A stretch of 64,000 nucleotides of DNA from Sarcocystis neurona (lineage: Eukaryota; Apicomplexa; Conoidasida; Eucoccidiorida; Sarcocystidae). Below the pieces are notes generated by a model. It was not told the DNA's origin, searched no databases, and saw only the letters and a program-made list of their open reading frames with translations. The DNA lies in assembly GCA_000727475.1 (NCBI GenBank), contig KL647321.1, positions 767,691 to 831,690 of the forward strand, given 5' to 3'. Below, piece after piece: positions 37,301-48,467 of the stretch (positions within the stretch are counted from its first letter, which is position 1; each line of letters begins with the position of its first letter). Made by a program: the position numbers and the translations under genes.

Positions 37301-37384
37301 GGAACCATTGGTGATGTTCCGAGAGATCGGAACCATCAGTGATGTTCCGAGAGATCGGAACTATCAGTGATGTTCCGAGAAATA
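37301..37384. repeat. Three tandem 28-bp units, near-palindromic
   Basis: Units 37301-37328, 37329-37356 and 37357-37384 follow GGAACnATCAGTGATGTTCC plus GAGAGATC, with few substitutions. In units 2 and 3 the first 20 bases form an almost perfect dyad: GGAAC pairs with GTTCC and ATCA with TGAT, around a single G and one unpaired base. Unit 1 has ATTG instead of ATCA and keeps only the outer arms. A regular array of dyads could be a protein-binding cluster or simply a minisatellite. Confidence 0.93.
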
Positions 37385-39484
37385 CTAAAGCATAAAATGT
37401 CTGCGGAGTTTACGCACACATGTCCTTCATTTGTTCTTGAGAAAGTTAATGTCTAGAGGCGACGCGGGTTGGTGGATGCTTCTGAACAATATGGTGAATA
37501 CTACGTGGAAAGAGAAACATGGCAGAAGTGACGAACGAAGCACACATAAAAATTAGTTTTTTGTCGCACACCGCCATAATCACTACAATGTTGACAGCAG
37601 AGTACTGACGAAGAACACAGTGCTGCGGTCCCTGTAGATCCAGCGCGACGTCGCTCTGTTGCTAATTGGGAAATTCCGTGATCCACGGCGGCCCCTCATG
37701 GCATCCCCCAGGTCTTATTACAGTCGTATGTCGTCATCTGCGCACGGGGGTACTCCTGGACGTATGAAACAGCGTGGAACGCTTGTTAGCAGGAGCCTCT
37801 GGACGCGCGTCAAGCGTGCTGAGAGCCGGAAGTCGAGATGTGGCGCAAGCTCTATGCCACTGTCGCGGGCACCTCGAAACTCTTTGCAGCGTCCTCTGAG
37901 TGGTTGTCTCCGCCATAGTAACAGAAACCGGAGCAACTCACAGCCACGTGCCAGTTTGTCACACAAGCCACCGTAGCTTGCATGACAATGCTGTGCCGCA
38001 TGGTTGCGAATAGCCGTGGGCAGTCCTGCATCTACCTACGGACGTGGCAACGAACAGCAGCTTCAGATACGCCTCGCAATATGCCGCGTAACTGTCGCAC
38101 TTTATCACTGTAAAAAGGACCAGGACCAGGAAGACCTTATAAAACAGGACCAATTTTAATGAACCTCCTCGGATGCTCCATCCCTAGCGGGACTAAGCTT
38201 AGAAAAGAATATGCTTCGTTGTTGCTGGTGCGCCACGGTAGCGAGTTTCGTAGATCGGTCCCCTGGCACAAGAGACGTCGAACGTGCGCCGCTGTGGAAT
38301 TCCTGCAAGCCTTCCTGTGGTAAGGGAGTTGTCCTTTGAGAGGTACACACATGTTAAAGTGTGCAGCTCTCCAGGGTAGCTGTTGCTTCGAATGCAAAAA
38401 TAATTGCTGTCAGAATCCTGGACTTTAGGTGGGTATCTAACTGGAAATTTCACGACGGGGATGCGCGCCAACTTGTTCACGGAAGAAGCCTCGTGAGAAC
38501 CAGCATTTTAATAGAAGAGGCGCAAGAGGCGCACCTGCCGTTCTTCCCGTACGCTTTCGAGCACAAGTGGCGAAGACACCTATGATTTCCAACAAGAGTC
38601 CAAAGCCGCAGCCCATCCAGCCGTTGACAGGCTGTCTTCAGAAAGCAAAATATGGATGGCTTGAGCAGCACTCAATAACCTTGTTGTCGTTTAGGACTTG
38701 CGTCGTCTTCTGGGGATCCATGGAGGAGGAGCTTTATTTACCCTTGCAACGTTCGTTATATAGATTCCGCTCTTTCAGGGGAAAGGCGTGAGCGTCAGAA
38801 AAGCGGAACGTTGACGAGCGCTGGGGCACAAAAGCAATGGGCGTGCGGTAGCCTTAGGGTTCCTAACTTTGCAATTCGCAGAACGCATATTCCACAGAGT
38901 TGTGGGGAGCCTTCTGTGTCATATGAAGCACCATAAGGTGGGACTAGGCCGTAGGGACAGAACTCGTGTGTCAGGCTCTCAGTCCCCGGAGCATAATCGG
39001 AACGTATCACGGCTTCATCCTACATCAGGATACCTGCTCGCCCATTCTATTGTGTACAAAGGCGGGTAAACCTCGACTGAGCCGAGTAGTACATAAGAGT
39101 TATGCGAAACATGTGCAGCAGATTCGACGAGCCAATAAAACTGCCACCTGCATTGTCAGACAACTCCCCATAATTCTCACACGTCACCTGCAGGGAGAGG
39201 TTGTGCCGAAACTGCGCTGAGTACGCTCGGTGGTCTACGTGTCGAAGAGGAACAAACGACGGTGGCGGTCCGATCCTCATTTCTGCCCTCAGCTAAACTC
39301 GGTGTCAAAACTCCACAAATCGGACAGGCAGCACCACTTGAAACGTCGGTGCCACCTTGAGTATGTCGTAAAGGCTTGGGCTGCGGAGCGCAATGCTTGG
39401 GTTCAAATGTGTTTTTTCGGTTAACTGCGCACTGGAAACGTCGAACTTCATGCTGAACCGGCATGATAGATATCAAAAGGGAGA
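37385..39484. other. Unassigned sequence, no supported gene
   Basis: Open frames (for example 37659-37976 plus and three overlapping minus frames at 38137-38480) show no recognisable motif. No RNA gene was seen. Confidence 0.45.
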
Positions 39485-39518
39485 CCTGGCAAAACAGGTG
39501 GTTTGTTAGTGTTTACGT
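39485..39518 (+). pseudogene. cob: NUMT: second cytochrome b fragment
   Basis: The 34 bases match the same part of cytochrome b as 23257-23290, with 29 of 34 identical. The plus frame reads KTGGLLVF, with the Gly-Gly expected of cytochrome b that the other copy has lost. Each copy carries its own substitutions, so they seem to be separate insertions or long-diverged. Flanking sequence on both sides is ordinary local DNA. It is far too short to function. Confidence 0.72.
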
Positions 39519-40031
39519 CATCGCGACTGCATTGTGTGGAAAAGACGAAAGTTGTGTTTAGACATGTTGTCTTATCTTTACGTTGAGTAATGTTTCACAG
39601 TTGTCTTTAGAGAGGTCATATTTTTCGTAAAATACCAGGGCGGCAAGCGGCCTTTCAAGTTGCTGCGCAAAACATTGTGGAGCTGGCCGTTTTGAAAGGG
39701 TGAATGAATACGAGCTGAAATTTGGCTTTGTTGGCAACTGGCGCGTCCCGAAAGGATGGGGCGTGAGACTTTCTTTTCTACGGAAAAGGACAAGATACAA
39801 TGTTGGCTACCGATTGCCGGGTGAAATCCGAGGAGTAGGGCGACTAGTTCAGCGTGCTAGCCAGCCTGCGTAATCTGTGGCCTCTGGGGACTGTCAGTGC
39901 CCAGAGCTTCACCCTGAACCTACGTGCATGAGTCGAAGTTTCCTCACTTGATTAAAACACTCAGTTACTACTGCCTTAGTTCTCAACCCACTGTTCTGCG
40001 GTTTCTATGTAAAGAGAGACTGAATAGTCGC
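39519..40031. other. Unassigned sequence after NUMT
   Basis: Two minus frames overlap at 39558-39800. A plus frame becomes open from 39924 and leads into the next candidate. No feature is supported. Confidence 0.4.
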
Positions 40032-40397
40032 ATGCTGCATGGACATGGTGAGTTGTGTCTGGGTAAGGATAATTTGTTGAACCCGCTTCGTCGTTGCGGC
40101 AATCGGAGAATAAACGCGCAAGGTGGGGACAACGTGGATTCAACAATACGTGAGGTGCTCGTTGTCGCGCAAAGTACAGGGGGTCATCCTGATATCTACG
40201 ATCACAAGCACGTCTTCCGATGCCGGATATCGAGCAGGAGACGCCGAAGCCGTCATCGTCGGCGCAGCGTGGCAGTTGAGCCTGCTACCGACTTCTGGGT
40301 ATTAGCAAATGCTCGTGTTCTCTGCTCAGGAGGTTCACAGCTGGACAAAATTCGCTCTAGTTCACACAAGAATGATGCTGAAGTGTGTAGTATGTGA
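40032..40397 (+). CDS. Candidate ORF with Arg-rich cluster
   Basis: From the first in-frame ATG there are 121 codons to a TGA; the frame is open from 39924 (157 codons). The middle has an Arg/Ser-rich cluster (SSRRRRSRHRRRS) that resembles nucleic-acid-binding or nuclear-targeting basic tracts. The rest is balanced and polar. A second plus frame is open at 40123-40305. No family recognised and no splice borders stand out. Confidence 0.27.
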   Translation: MLHGHGELCLGKDNLLNPLRRCGNRRINAQGGDNVDSTIREVLVVAQSTGGHPDIYDHKHVFRCRISSRRRRSRHRRRSVAVEPATDFWVLANARVLCSGGSQLDKIRSSSHKNDAEVCSM

Positions 40398-41271
40398 AGC
40401 ACTCCTTCTGTGACACGCGCATGCCTTTGTTTGATCTAGCGTTGTTGCATCTTATAGAGGTGTATTCTGTTGAGCGGGGTGTTGCTGGTTTTAAGAAGAA
40501 GTACGCTAAAGAAAGTTCTGCTTCCACCGCACCAACGTGCTGACTTCTGAAAAGCAGTGCCCCCGTTACAAAGTAAAGGAGCAGGTAGCGCCCACAAGAC
40601 CAGAGGTACAGATTTTTCCGGGTTTATGTGTTTTGCAGGAGACAACAGCGCATGTCCCGCGTCAACAGCGCATCGAGAGCGACGTGCTTTCACCAGGAGC
40701 TTGTCAGCTAAAGTAGGGACCCACTCATAAAACTCTCTTCAGGGCATTGAGAGAGCTCACCTGAGACCATCAATGGCGCATTACAACTTGGGAAGGTGAA
40801 AAACACTGTTTACTACGTTCCTCATGAGTCAGCAAATTCTGATATGTTCGCCTCTCGCAGGCTACCCCGTGACGGCGATTTCGGGCGCTAGTTGTAGAAG
40901 ACTTCTCAATAGGTAATGGGAACGCACACAGGATTTGTTGTAGTTAGTTATTACATATTGTCTCGTACCTGGTGTCTCTTCACAAGGAAGCTGAAGTCGT
41001 GCAAACGTGTCTGAGGCCCGCCTGTGTGGGGAACACAATAAAGGACGTCTTGCCATGAGGCTCCGAAGGATGTCAAAGACTTAATATTGCGTTTTATTTG
41101 CCTCTAACAACTTCCAAAGAGGAGCGCAGCGTCGTGATTCTCCTGCAGAGAACCGCACCAGCACATAAATTGCCTTCGCTGAAAGCGCCACCGTGTTGCA
41201 CCCGAGTGTTAATCAGCTAATTCGAATGGCCTGGGCCGAAACGTGAAAGAGTCGTCTCCAACTAGATCCTG
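40398..41271. other. Unassigned sequence, no supported gene
   Basis: Short minus frames at 40436-40693 and 40862-41056 only. No RNA gene or repeat seen. Confidence 0.45.
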
Positions 41272-41664
41272 ATGCGGCGCAAATGGGCACGAGAAGCAAT
41301 GAAAGAACAAGTTTTTAGTGACCACGTGCTTCACCGCATTCGGTTGAGGGTGGCCGTGGTACTGCAGCACGGGCAGGCACGTGGCTGTGGGCGAGCTGTA
41401 ACTTGTAGTAGAGAAGCCAACGCTTTCTTAGGGTGGACAAGTACTGACACCTGTGCACAGTGTGCACGTTTGTGTAGCTCCAGATTAAGGCTCAAGGTGC
41501 AGTGCCGTTGTACTGCAGGCAGTGAGGGTAACAACGTGAAAAATCAAAATAAAAGCTCTTCTACAATGGAGGCCTACAGGGTTCACCTGCGAGAGTGCAG
41601 ATTGCTGCCGCCCGTACTGTCTGCTAGGGCGGGTAGACGTCGAGTACGTCGTTTAATGCTTTGA
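41272..41664 (+). CDS. Candidate ORF, basic and Cys-containing
   Basis: An ATG-to-TGA frame of 130 codons with an in-frame stop shortly upstream. The product is basic at both ends (MRRKWAREAMKEQ; GRRRVRRLML) with a central cysteine group (CAQCARLC, then CRC) that could bind metal. No named family fits. A short minus frame (41331-41534) lies opposite. Confidence 0.25.
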   Translation: MRRKWAREAMKEQVFSDHVLHRIRLRVAVVLQHGQARGCGRAVTCSREANAFLGWTSTDTCAQCARLCSSRLRLKVQCRCTAGSEGNNVKNQNKSSSTMEAYRVHLRECRLLPPVLSARAGRRRVRRLML

Positions 41665-42413
41665 AGCATATCTCACCAGCTTGGACTCAGCCTTGTGTTG
41701 TCAGCTGGCCTTCATCCTTCGAATGAAATGCTCTGCAATTACGTTTCACTAGCCTCACCTGCCACCACTGCACCACCTTCGAGTAATGTGCGGTGAAACA
41801 CAGTCGCGCCCACAAGGGATTTGTGAAATTTGCCATAATGACTACACAATTTTCTCGGTCTTTAACTAGTGACACTTCCGCACATGTAACTCATACATGC
41901 AAGGCCTCTAACTCAGGCGCAGCAGTGAAAGAGCTACACCGCTGCGCTGCTCGCACGAGCTACCGGCGTGTAGAAATTGAACTAGTCCGGGTTCTGCTGT
42001 AACACGAGCCTTGGGAAACCGCTAGTTCTTCATGAGGTGTTATTCTGACTTCCAAGAAGAACGCCGCGACAGGCTGAAAATGCAAGTCTGTGGTGGGTCG
42101 CACACTAAATGTGCGTTCCTGACCAGGACTCACAACGTGATTTTGGATGCGCCTGCCCTGTATCAAGATTGAAGGCTAGGTTCAAAGGAGACGGTCTCTT
42201 GTTTTAAGGTAGCACTGTAGGCGCCGCCTGCTGGACAAAGTGGTCCCCCGTGTCATAAGGACAGGGGATGGATGACCGAAGATGCTGTTGCCTGAATCAA
42301 GGCGTTTACCGCGAGGGTGCGCTGTACGTCGAATTGCAGTGCTTTGTATATTTTTCAGGGAGCTCACGCGTTTCGACAGGTAAGTACGAAAGAGTAATGC
42401 GAAGGAGGTTGCG
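41665..42413. other. Unassigned sequence; isolated donor-like site
   Basis: Only short frames. A perfect donor consensus, GACAG/GTAAGTACG, occurs at about 42380 on the plus strand, next to a short open frame (42268-42498), but no exon can be defined. Confidence 0.4.
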
Positions 42414-42905
42414 GTTATGTTTTCAGGAGCACTTGCTTTCTACGCAGATTTATACGATGAGCGGAGAATTATACGATGAGCGCCTACAGGAAGACTGACT
42501 GTACGACAAAACTTCACTTGAGCACGGCCTGTTGCGGCACGGTAAAGCTCAGGGTTAAACGAATAGTTGGTCCGATAGCAGAACGGACAGATAGCATCAG
42601 TGTATCTGCGGTTGAAGCACAGCTGCCACTGTATGTATAACTTGCAGTTGTGCTTTCAGCAGCGCTTGCTTTGTGCGCAGAATTATACCGGATGCGCTTA
42701 CAGGAAAGCCGACGGTAAACCTACGCTGAGTACGGCCTCTCCGCCGTAAAGTCCGAATACGTTGGATCGAGAAAGCCACCACTGAGTACGCCTAATGCAC
42801 GGCCTGTAAGGCCAACGCTATATAAATTGTAGGTTTTAAAGCGGAACGGACTGACGGCAGCAGTCCAGCTAAAGCCCAGCTCCATGTGAGTAAAGCGACG
42901 ATCCC
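42414..42905. repeat. Tandem duplication, 233-bp period
   Basis: Unit 1 (42414-42646) and unit 2 (42647 to about 42905) start with GTTnTGnTTTCAGnAGCnCTTGCTTT and keep the same order of landmarks (TTATAC, CTACAGGAA, GTACGGCCT/GCACGGCCT, then GAACGGAC). The first 100 bases are roughly 75-80% identical and the rest is more diverged. Unit 1 has an internal 19-bp duplication (about 42446-42482, TTATACGATGAGCG twice) absent from unit 2. A partial third remnant, GTTGTAGCTTTCAG, may lie near 43148. Confidence 0.85.
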
Positions 42906-44351
42906 TAAGATCGGCTGTTCTCGGCAGGTATGAGCAACATCGTATACCAGTAAGAGAAGTCGGAAGAAACAGACTGTTCTCGGTTTCTGACTTGAAAACA
43001 CCAAGTCGGAGGAGTGAACCTATAAGTGTGCTGCTTGCGGGAATGCACAGCCATGTAAGGAATGAAAGATACCTCTGAGGGACAACCCTTACCATAGCAC
43101 AACGAGAGCAAGGCGAATTGTGAGCACGTACTGGTAGATTGTAGAGTTGTAGCTTTCAGTTGCTCTTCCCCCGCGGTAAAAATCGTTAAGCAGTGTCGCG
43201 CTTGCGACGTTGTGAAGTGTAGAGCGCTGCGTCTGTTGGAAACAGAAGTGCATCTGGTAGTTCATGGCCCCTCACCCCCTCCCCGGGATATTGCCATGCA
43301 CTAGAGGGTTCCTAGTACTCCGTGCAACGCCGCTGGTGACTCGTTAGCCCGCTTGGTACAGTCACCTGGTATTTGCTGAATGATACAACATGGCACATCG
43401 GCTGCTCGAACTTGTGGTAGCCGTAAGGCATGTTGTGCAGCCGCGTGACTTCACCTTCACTTACTGTTTACTCGAAACTGACGCTCGCTACACCCCACAA
43501 GGCAGTGCAAGCTGAGTTCAGATATTGAGAGGGTGTTGGTCAAGCTGCTACACAGAATGTTGCCGCTTCCTATTGAGGTATTGACCTCTGATAAGGAAGT
43601 ATTCGATTCTAGAGGTCAACTCGCGCGTAGCGCGTGTATCGGAGTACGTTTGTGGAAGAAATGGAGACGGCAGTGCGTAGGTTGGTCTGACGCACAGGTT
43701 CCGCAGACGATGTGGAAAACTACGGATTTTGGTTAGGCTATGGAAATAAATGCAGTGCAGGTCAAACACAGGCGACAGATAATGAAATATAACTTGCCGG
43801 GGGACGTTTCTGTGGACGTGTATTTGTTCCAGTCTGCCCGTCATTATGAAGATCAATGGAGAACATGCAGCGTTTCCGCTAGGTGTGGCAGACTACACGT
43901 GGCGACAATCACGTGCCCGCGAGGGCGGCAGAGGAAAATACTTTGCGTGGTGGCTGAGCCTCAACACCGGTGCGTACGCCTGATTAATTGAATTTACAGC
44001 ATTGTAGTTGGCGGCTGAGCACGTCTGCCCCAGATTCGTGAATCGTATTTGATGAGGTGTAGGATGTCACATGCTACTGAGCAAGGGGAAAGAGCAACAC
44101 CGTTTGCGCTAGGTTCTACGTTCACAACGAACTATCTGAAAAATCAAGTGCTTCTACCAAACGCACAGGTTGCTGTCGCGGGCGTCCTATCATGGGTGAA
44201 GGGAGGTGATGCTTCCATAAATCAACTAGTTCCTGATAGTTTAGCCGTGTGAGGGCAGCAGTTGGACGTTCGAGGTACGTACATATGTTCCTTTCAACAA
44301 AAATTTCCGAATCGTCACGCGCCACCTTCAGGATATGGTTGCATCGAAGTG
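42906..44351. other. Unassigned sequence
   Basis: GACTGTTCTCGG-like words near 42912 and 42971 form a small local duplication. Plus frames at 43533-43736 and 43740-43991 are short. No supported gene or RNA. Confidence 0.4.
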
Positions 44352-44485
44352 GCTCAGTTTGTTTTTGATGTCCAGAGGTTCTAAGACAGAGCGACATGCG
44401 TCATCTCCAGGGAAGGGTTAACAAAAACTGCTCAGATTGTTTCTGATGTACCAACGTATCAAGAAGAAGCGACACCTTACTTCCA
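44352..44485. repeat. Degenerate tandem duplication, 77-bp period
   Basis: The words GCTCAGnTTGTTTnTGATGT, followed by an AAGA/AGCGACA region, occur at 44352-44400 and again at 44429-44475 with about 75% identity. The intervening bases are unrelated. No coding role is apparent. Confidence 0.75.
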
Positions 44486-45769
44486 ATTACTATTCTCAAC
44501 AAATCGCAAAAGCGGAGGGATGCATGCCGGGGCCGTGGCGCTGAAATGCGTTGCATTTTCCCGTAACTTAGAGGGAACATCGAGATTCATTCTGAAGCGT
44601 TCGAATACGTGAGGTGGACGGCCTAGCGGCTGTGAGATATCATATGCCGTGCTATGCAAGTGTCGAAGAACGTACAGGGTCTTAATGCGGAACGGAACTG
44701 ACATAGAAGGGCACCACGCACCTATATGCAATAGGCGTCGCTGGAACCCCGTGGCATTGCGATTCTATTGTTCTAGCCTGTGACATTGACAAGACGTCCC
44801 ACGCAAGCGTGATATATTGTGTCCTAATGCAGAGGATACACCCTACGTTCTGCGGATGATCCAGGTGGGACAACACGAGTATCTCCCTTGCTCCGGTGGA
44901 CCACTGAGTGACCTTGTTGCACCACGTGGCCAAGAGAGTCTCTAACTAGCGACTTTCTTCCGTAGAGAGCATCACGCCCACCGTCTGCAGCTGAAAAACT
45001 ATGAAGGCGTTGTCGCTATTCACGATGGGGACGGTCACGAAAACCCCAATAGTACCTTCTGTCCGAACTCAGAAAGTAGTCTGTGGATTTTCGTCACTAC
45101 AGCACAAGAGCAACATTATGCACTCTTCGGTGGGATATATTCACAACTCGAAGCTGGGGGTGTCTCCGGAAAGTTCAGACGCCATAAGTGGTCAAACTGT
45201 ACAGAAGATCGGTGAAGTGGACGTTTCCTGAGAAGTCAAACTTTATAGCTGAAGCACCCCTACCCTGCCACAGACAGCTTCATCGTCAATCTTACTCCCG
45301 CGGTGGTTGTACCGGATTAGTGCGCAGGAGCTTGCGGTAAGGCCTGGGGTAGTTCGTGCACTTTCGCTACAACGTGAAGAAGCAGAATACTTCGAATTCA
45401 CGACGTTCGAGGTTGCCAGCTCCCTGCTTCGCAGCAGCCTTCGTTTTGTGTAGTGTGCGTGGCGTGTTTGACACACAGAGCAGCTTGTCTCCACCTACCC
45501 TTTTGTATTCGAGGCGATTTTTTTTTGACCATCCACCAAACGCAGAGACGACCGCGCGTTTTTGCATTCGCGAAGTTCTTGCGATCTTCCCGCTTTCACA
45601 CCTCTACCAGCTGGGCTGCCGCTGTGAGTTCACTGTGCATGCGTGCGATTTGGCACGAAGGAAACGTGCAAATCGACGCCGACGCAGATAACGTACAATG
45701 CGGCAGTGACTATACGAAATGCAGTGGATGTTTTGTGCTGATAACATCGTGCATCGAGTATGCACGCAG
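44486..45769. other. Unassigned sequence with overlapping plus frames
   Basis: Two plus frames at 45356-45691 and 45453-45818 overlap. The DNA turns pyrimidine-rich on the plus strand from about 45.3 kb onwards. No family is recognised. Confidence 0.4.
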
Positions 45770-45896
45770 GAGGTCTCTACGCCGTCTCATCGTCTACGGT
45801 ACCGTCGTTGCACACTGAAGCTTGTGTGCTCTCTAGACCTCCATCTACGTTTGGAAGAAACCGCTGTTCAGCCCCTTGGCCCCCTCTACGTGCAGC
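45770..45896 (+). CDS. Candidate internal exon
   Basis: The frame is open from an acceptor-like TGCACGCAG to a perfect donor, GTGCAGC/GTAAGTGAG; the in-frame stop lies only inside the donor. The 42 or so encoded residues are mixed with Leu-rich and basic parts. It lies 0.15 kb before another acceptor-bounded segment, but the reading phases do not join directly without a stop, so a missing exon or different borders would be needed. Confidence 0.22.
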
Positions 45897-46047
45897 GTAA
45901 GTGAGACACGGGAATTACAACTGTAGCTACGTTAGTCGCCTCAGTGCATGCTGATCGCTGGGCGTCAGGCGCTCTCAACGTCGGTTCCCGCAGTACGCCT
46001 GCTTATTCAGTCCGTTAACCTGCCTCTACCGTTTTGTGTGTGCCCAG

Positions 46048-46307
46048 GAAGCTTGCGTCAGGGGCGTCGCATGTGACAAATGATATCGCCTCATCGTTTA
46101 CTGACAAACGTGCACCCCTCGGGACCTTCCTCACTATACCACTACATCTATGTGTTCACATCGTATCTCTTTACTTTAGCAACAAGCTGACGGACGCTAT
46201 GGGCAACGCAGTGTTTAGACACTTCATCTACGTGATACGCTCTGGTACGCAGACTTGCTGGGAGAAAATTCTTCTTGCGTGTTTCCCTGTCCAGCGACTG
46301 CTTCAGA
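46048..46307 (+). CDS. Candidate internal exon
   Basis: A long pyrimidine/TG-rich acceptor, TTTTGTGTGTGCCCAG, precedes the segment and CTTCAGA/GTAAGACTG follows it. The 86 codons between are open and encode a mixed product with hydrophobic portions (TIPLHLCVHIVSLYF). The frame actually stays open to 46474. Another frame (46362-46668) begins after a second acceptor-like CAAACACAG and encodes an equally protein-like product, so splicing across 46308-46376 is conceivable, but phases are not compatible with all choices. Confidence 0.25.
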
Positions 46308-47483
46308 GTAAGACTGTAATTATTCAAGTCCACAGCTGTATTGCATTCTCAGTTTTTGACGTCGGGCCAAACACAGGGAAAACCAGGCACTGGTGGTTAA
46401 ATTTCACCTTTCTTCTGAAATCTCCAATCCCACGCCCAACGAGAATTTCCTGTTCGCGGACGTTTTACTCGTGAACAAGCTGATGCTGCACCTCAGTTGT
46501 GAGAGGGTAAAGACGCGATGGACGCGTGTGGCCACAGGAGTAGCTGTACAGACGCATCTCTGCCTGAGACAGGCTCATTCTCCTCCATCCAGCGAATCCA
46601 ACGGCGTTGTTACGTTTGACATCAATGGCAGACTTGTGCCTTCGCATGCTCTCCCACCACGTGAATGATGATATTCTGCTGGGTAGACAATTAAAAATGT
46701 ACCGTAGAATAATGTGAAGCTATGAACGTCACGATGGTATTCAGTCCCCACGCCACTAGGGAATCTCTATCAGCGTCGACCGACACGTTTGCTGAACTGA
46801 ACAATAATCCCTTTCACTGTGTCCTTCGCCCTAAATTTCGCGGCCGCTGGAAGCACCTGTGAGCGTACGCAAAGTCCTCTTCTCTGCACAGAAGAGGACA
46901 CCGACGGCGCACGGCGTACTGGCGGTTTCTCATCGTCCAAACCGTGCAAACGTGCGCGCGAATCTGACACAGGTGTCCTACCGCATCTGCCTCGAACAAC
47001 TTGTGCACCTGAATGGTTTCTAAAGGTGAAGAGTAAAGAATGCTGAAGAACCACAGTGGGTCCTGTGTTCTCAGTTTATTTGTCTGTCAAGAGGGAGCGT
47101 GTGATATTCGTTGGGCGCCTGACAATATCTTATGCGAGCTTCTGTCACACAAATAAAAGTTTATCGTAGACACGTGCTCAGCTCTCTTAAAAACAACGCA
47201 CTTCAGCATTTGGTGCAGAGTGCTTGCTGCTTTCGTGGGCGTAGAGCAGGTCGCAGATATGCACGCGGCCAAGCGTACTGCTGTTGCGACCAGGGCGGCA
47301 TCCTCTGCTCGTTTTCGACTCTCCCTGTAACATCGTAAACGAATGTGCGCCGCCTTCGGTACTGCTGCTTCGACGCACACACGCACCTACGTACCGTTGC
47401 GAACCCGTCCGCTGGAGCTTCCTTGCCGACGGCTGCAGTACAGATCGCGTTTTGACCTACGAAGCCAGAAAAAGACCTGCCCG
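46308..47483. other. Possible intron or upstream region of the 47.5-kb model
   Basis: Contains the open frame 46362-46668 (plus) and short overlapping frames. AAATAAAAG at about 47150 and a TG-rich tract precede the candidate start at 47484. No RNA gene or repeat seen. Confidence 0.35.
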
Positions 47484-48467
47484 ATGGACAGCCTCTCTGC
47501 TCTTTACCGCGCGAACGTTGGGGAACCCGCGCAGTCGGTAGAAAGGGTAAGTCCGGAGCTGGCGTCGTCGAGCACCGCCTTCGCCGACACAGAAAATGTA
47601 CCACCCACCCACGCTATCTCGTTGCAGGTGCAGTGCGAGCGTTCTTGAACCAGGATTGCCGGCTTTATCCTACACGACATGCCAAACAGATCGGTTTAAA
47701 ATGTCGAGTGGGTCCGATTCATCACGAGTTTTACGAATCACGTTCGAGCCTTTCAACTTACCTCCCTAACTGGTGATACTTCCACTGTTTCCGATATGTA
47801 GCAGCCGTTCGCGACGCGAGATGCTCGTGGTTCAGCCGCTCCAGAGATGCTTCGAAAGCTATATGACCCAACTGTGTTGAAGACGTACCAGCAGCCTGCT
47901 AACCTGCAACACGTCGACGCCCCTTCTTCCATGAAATCTCCGTTCCTGTCTTGTCTGCTTCCGGCCCCCACGCTGCGACATATGCTTGCACCCTGCACGC
48001 CCAGAAAGCTCTCCGGCGTTTCTGAACACAGGTTACAAGCGTGCGTCGGTCGGAATACAGTAAAATCCCTATTCGAGACAGCTTACGCGTAGGTCTTCAT
48101 ACACCGGCGACAAGATACCGTTGTATTTCCAAGTGTGCAGGAAACACTACGATTTTCAAGGACGACCCTTGTCGAGGAGGGGGGGTGTAGGGAAGCCGCT
48201 ACCGCCGTCGACGGCCCGACACTGCTGGGTTTGATGCAAACCAGTGTGGTCTGTTCCACCAGCGATCCTCTTGACCCAACTCAACGGATTTCTTCTGGGC
48301 CGCTTCATCATCTACACGCCTACCAACTGCATTCAACGTTCCGCAAACGATGGGTGGTGATCCTGTCCAGCAGTTCGCATCACACATTGGTCCTACGTGC
48401 CTTATTCTTCCCTTCTTCGGTACACACTCTCATTTCCCTGTGTATCATTTCCCCGTTGATGGCATAA
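47484..48467 (+). CDS. Candidate three-exon gene, unknown product
   Basis: Exon 1, 47484-47627, starts with ATG and runs 48 codons to TTGCAG/GTGCAG; a stronger donor, AAAGG/GTAAGT, lies at 47547, also in phase. Exon 2, 47802-48031, follows a pyrimidine-rich acceptor (TTTCCGATATGTAG) and ends at CACAG/GTTACA. Exon 3, 48161-48467, follows TTTTCAAG and ends in TAA. Phases match throughout, giving about 226 residues. An alternative pairing (GTAAAA donor 48060, TGTGCAG acceptor 48140) also keeps frame. The product is Ser/Pro/Leu-rich with a hydrophobic C-terminal end. Third codon positions in exon 1 are mostly G or C. No domain is recognised, and free choice of splice sites makes such models easy to obtain by chance. 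Confidence 0.3.
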
